Shown: piece by piece, positions 40,967 to 41,338 of the stretch
Layout of the letters: each line of letters begins with the position of its first letter
Numbering within the stretch: position 1 is the stretch's first letter
NCBI GenBank assembly: GCA_947627795.1
Contig: CANQXJ010000015.1
Location: forward strand, 1-41,338
Reading direction: 5' to 3'
Origin: an uncultured Clostridia bacterium
GTDB lineage: Bacteria > Bacillota > Clostridia > UBA1381
Length of the DNA: 41,338 bases
Made by a program: the position numbers and the translations under genes
The notes under the pieces: generated by a model
The model's database searches: none
What the model was told of the DNA's origin: nothing
What the model saw: the letters and a program-made list of their open reading frames with translations, nothing else

Positions 40967-41155
40967 ATGATAGTAAGAATATTGGCTCTTGCGCTTGGAC
41001 TTTTCGCGCTTCTTTTAAATTTCAGAAGCAAATATTTTATTGAGAAATTTACCAAGCAGACAGAGCCGCCGGAAGGAATGGTCCTGCGAGTCAAATACGC
41101 CGCACTGGCGTTAGCGGTAATCGCGTTTTTGGCGGTTTTTTTAATAGACGTATGA
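40967..41155 (+). CDS. Small two-span membrane protein, unknown
   Basis: 62 residues: a hydrophobic start MIVRILALALGLFALLLNF, a charged middle (RSKYFIEKFTKQTEPPEG) and a second hydrophobic segment LAVIAFLAVFLI. It is predicted to cross the membrane twice with a short hydrophilic loop. GGAGG lies 9 bases before the ATG at 40967. An ATG four bases upstream in another frame gives only a short peptide and is less likely. It shares a promoter with valS, which starts 24 bases after its stop. I recognise no family. Confidence 0.7.
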   Translation: MIVRILALALGLFALLLNFRSKYFIEKFTKQTEPPEGMVLRVKYAALALAVIAFLAVFLIDV

Positions 41156-41178
41156 TAACGATAAAGGAGAAAAAATAA

Positions 41179-41338
41179 ATGGAAGATAAAAACAATATTT
41201 CAAAAACTTACGACCCGTCCGAATTTGAGGACAGGATATACAATAACTGGGTTGAAAAAGGCTATTTTCACGCCGAGCCCGACGACTCCAAAGAGCCGTT
41301 TACAATCGTGATCCCGCCCCCCAACGTAACGGGACAGC
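41179..41338 (+). CDS. valS: Valyl-tRNA synthetase, N-terminal part (runs off the window)
   Basis: The first 53 codons of a class I aminoacyl-tRNA synthetase, which loads valine on tRNA-Val. The start [23 protein letters not shown] and the run [12 protein letters not shown], just before where the HIGH motif should follow, are diagnostic for ValS. AAAGGAG precedes the ATG by 9 bases. It is cotranscribed with the small membrane gene. The remainder is beyond 41338. Confidence 0.93.
   Translation, partial: MEDKNNISKTYDPSEFEDRIYNNWVEKGYFHAEPDDSKEPFTIVIPPPNVTGQ

Noticed and set aside
40896-41178. Possible T-box leader for valS
   Set aside because: Only about 70 bases of leader precede the small membrane gene, and 23 bases precede valS. 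No specifier loop, T-box sequence or antiterminator is visible.

Overview
The window looks like chromosome of an anaerobic, spore-forming Bacillota (class Clostridia), probably a plant-fibre-degrading gut or rumen lineage. The evidence is an acetate-kinase/phosphotransacetylase pair, the [FeFe]-hydrogenase maturase HydG, a class III (oxygen-sensitive) ribonucleotide reductase, a V/A-type ATPase operon, cotJ spore-coat genes, two very large secreted pectin (rhamnogalacturonan) lyases, and consensus TTGACA-N17-TATAAT promoters with strong GGAGG ribosome sites. The lineage is inferred from gene content only.

Region 1-5.2 kb, all minus strand: the 5' end of an IS3-type transposase, ackA, a 160-bp MITE-like element, pta, hydG, a GerMN-domain lipoprotein and a small TSCPD protein. 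Region 5.2-14.0 kb, minus strand: two PL11-family rhamnogalacturonan lyases (1374 and about 1494 residues) that share uncharacterised accessory modules but arrange them differently. Between them and the plus-strand genes lies a dense regulatory segment (14.0-14.43 kb) with a 29-residue membrane peptide, a perfect 23-bp palindrome and divergent promoters. Region 14.4-19.3 kb, plus strand: a hybrid histidine kinase with two receivers and a PAS-GGDEF-GAF-degenerate-GGDEF protein, likely an operon. Then radC, the threonine/aspartate pathway genes hom-thrB-lysC (lysC carries a convincing internal start for a separate regulatory subunit) and rlmB, whose stop codon is supplied by a second, identical copy of the 160-bp element.

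Region 24.6-34.9 kb, plus strand: an ACT-domain protein, a DUF711 (UPF0210) protein and nine V/A-ATPase genes in the order G/H-C-I-K-F-E-A-B-D, closed by a strong terminator. Region 35.0-37.0 kb: cotJA, cotJB and the first 35 codons of cotJC, cut off at the conserved QYGGP motif next to a convergent large serine recombinase. This is the arrangement expected for a skin-like intervening element in a sporulation gene, but the rest of cotJC is not in the window. Region 37.0-41.3 kb: nrdD-nrdG behind paired NrdR boxes exactly three helical turns apart, a bidirectional terminator, a tandem-OB-fold SSB (minus), a small membrane protein and the start of valS.

The most interesting signals are the broken cotJC/recombinase junction, the two identical 160-bp elements placed inside transcription units, the shared modules of the two lyases, and several places where a hairpin covers a ribosome site. 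No rRNA, tRNA, CRISPR array or riboswitch was recognised.
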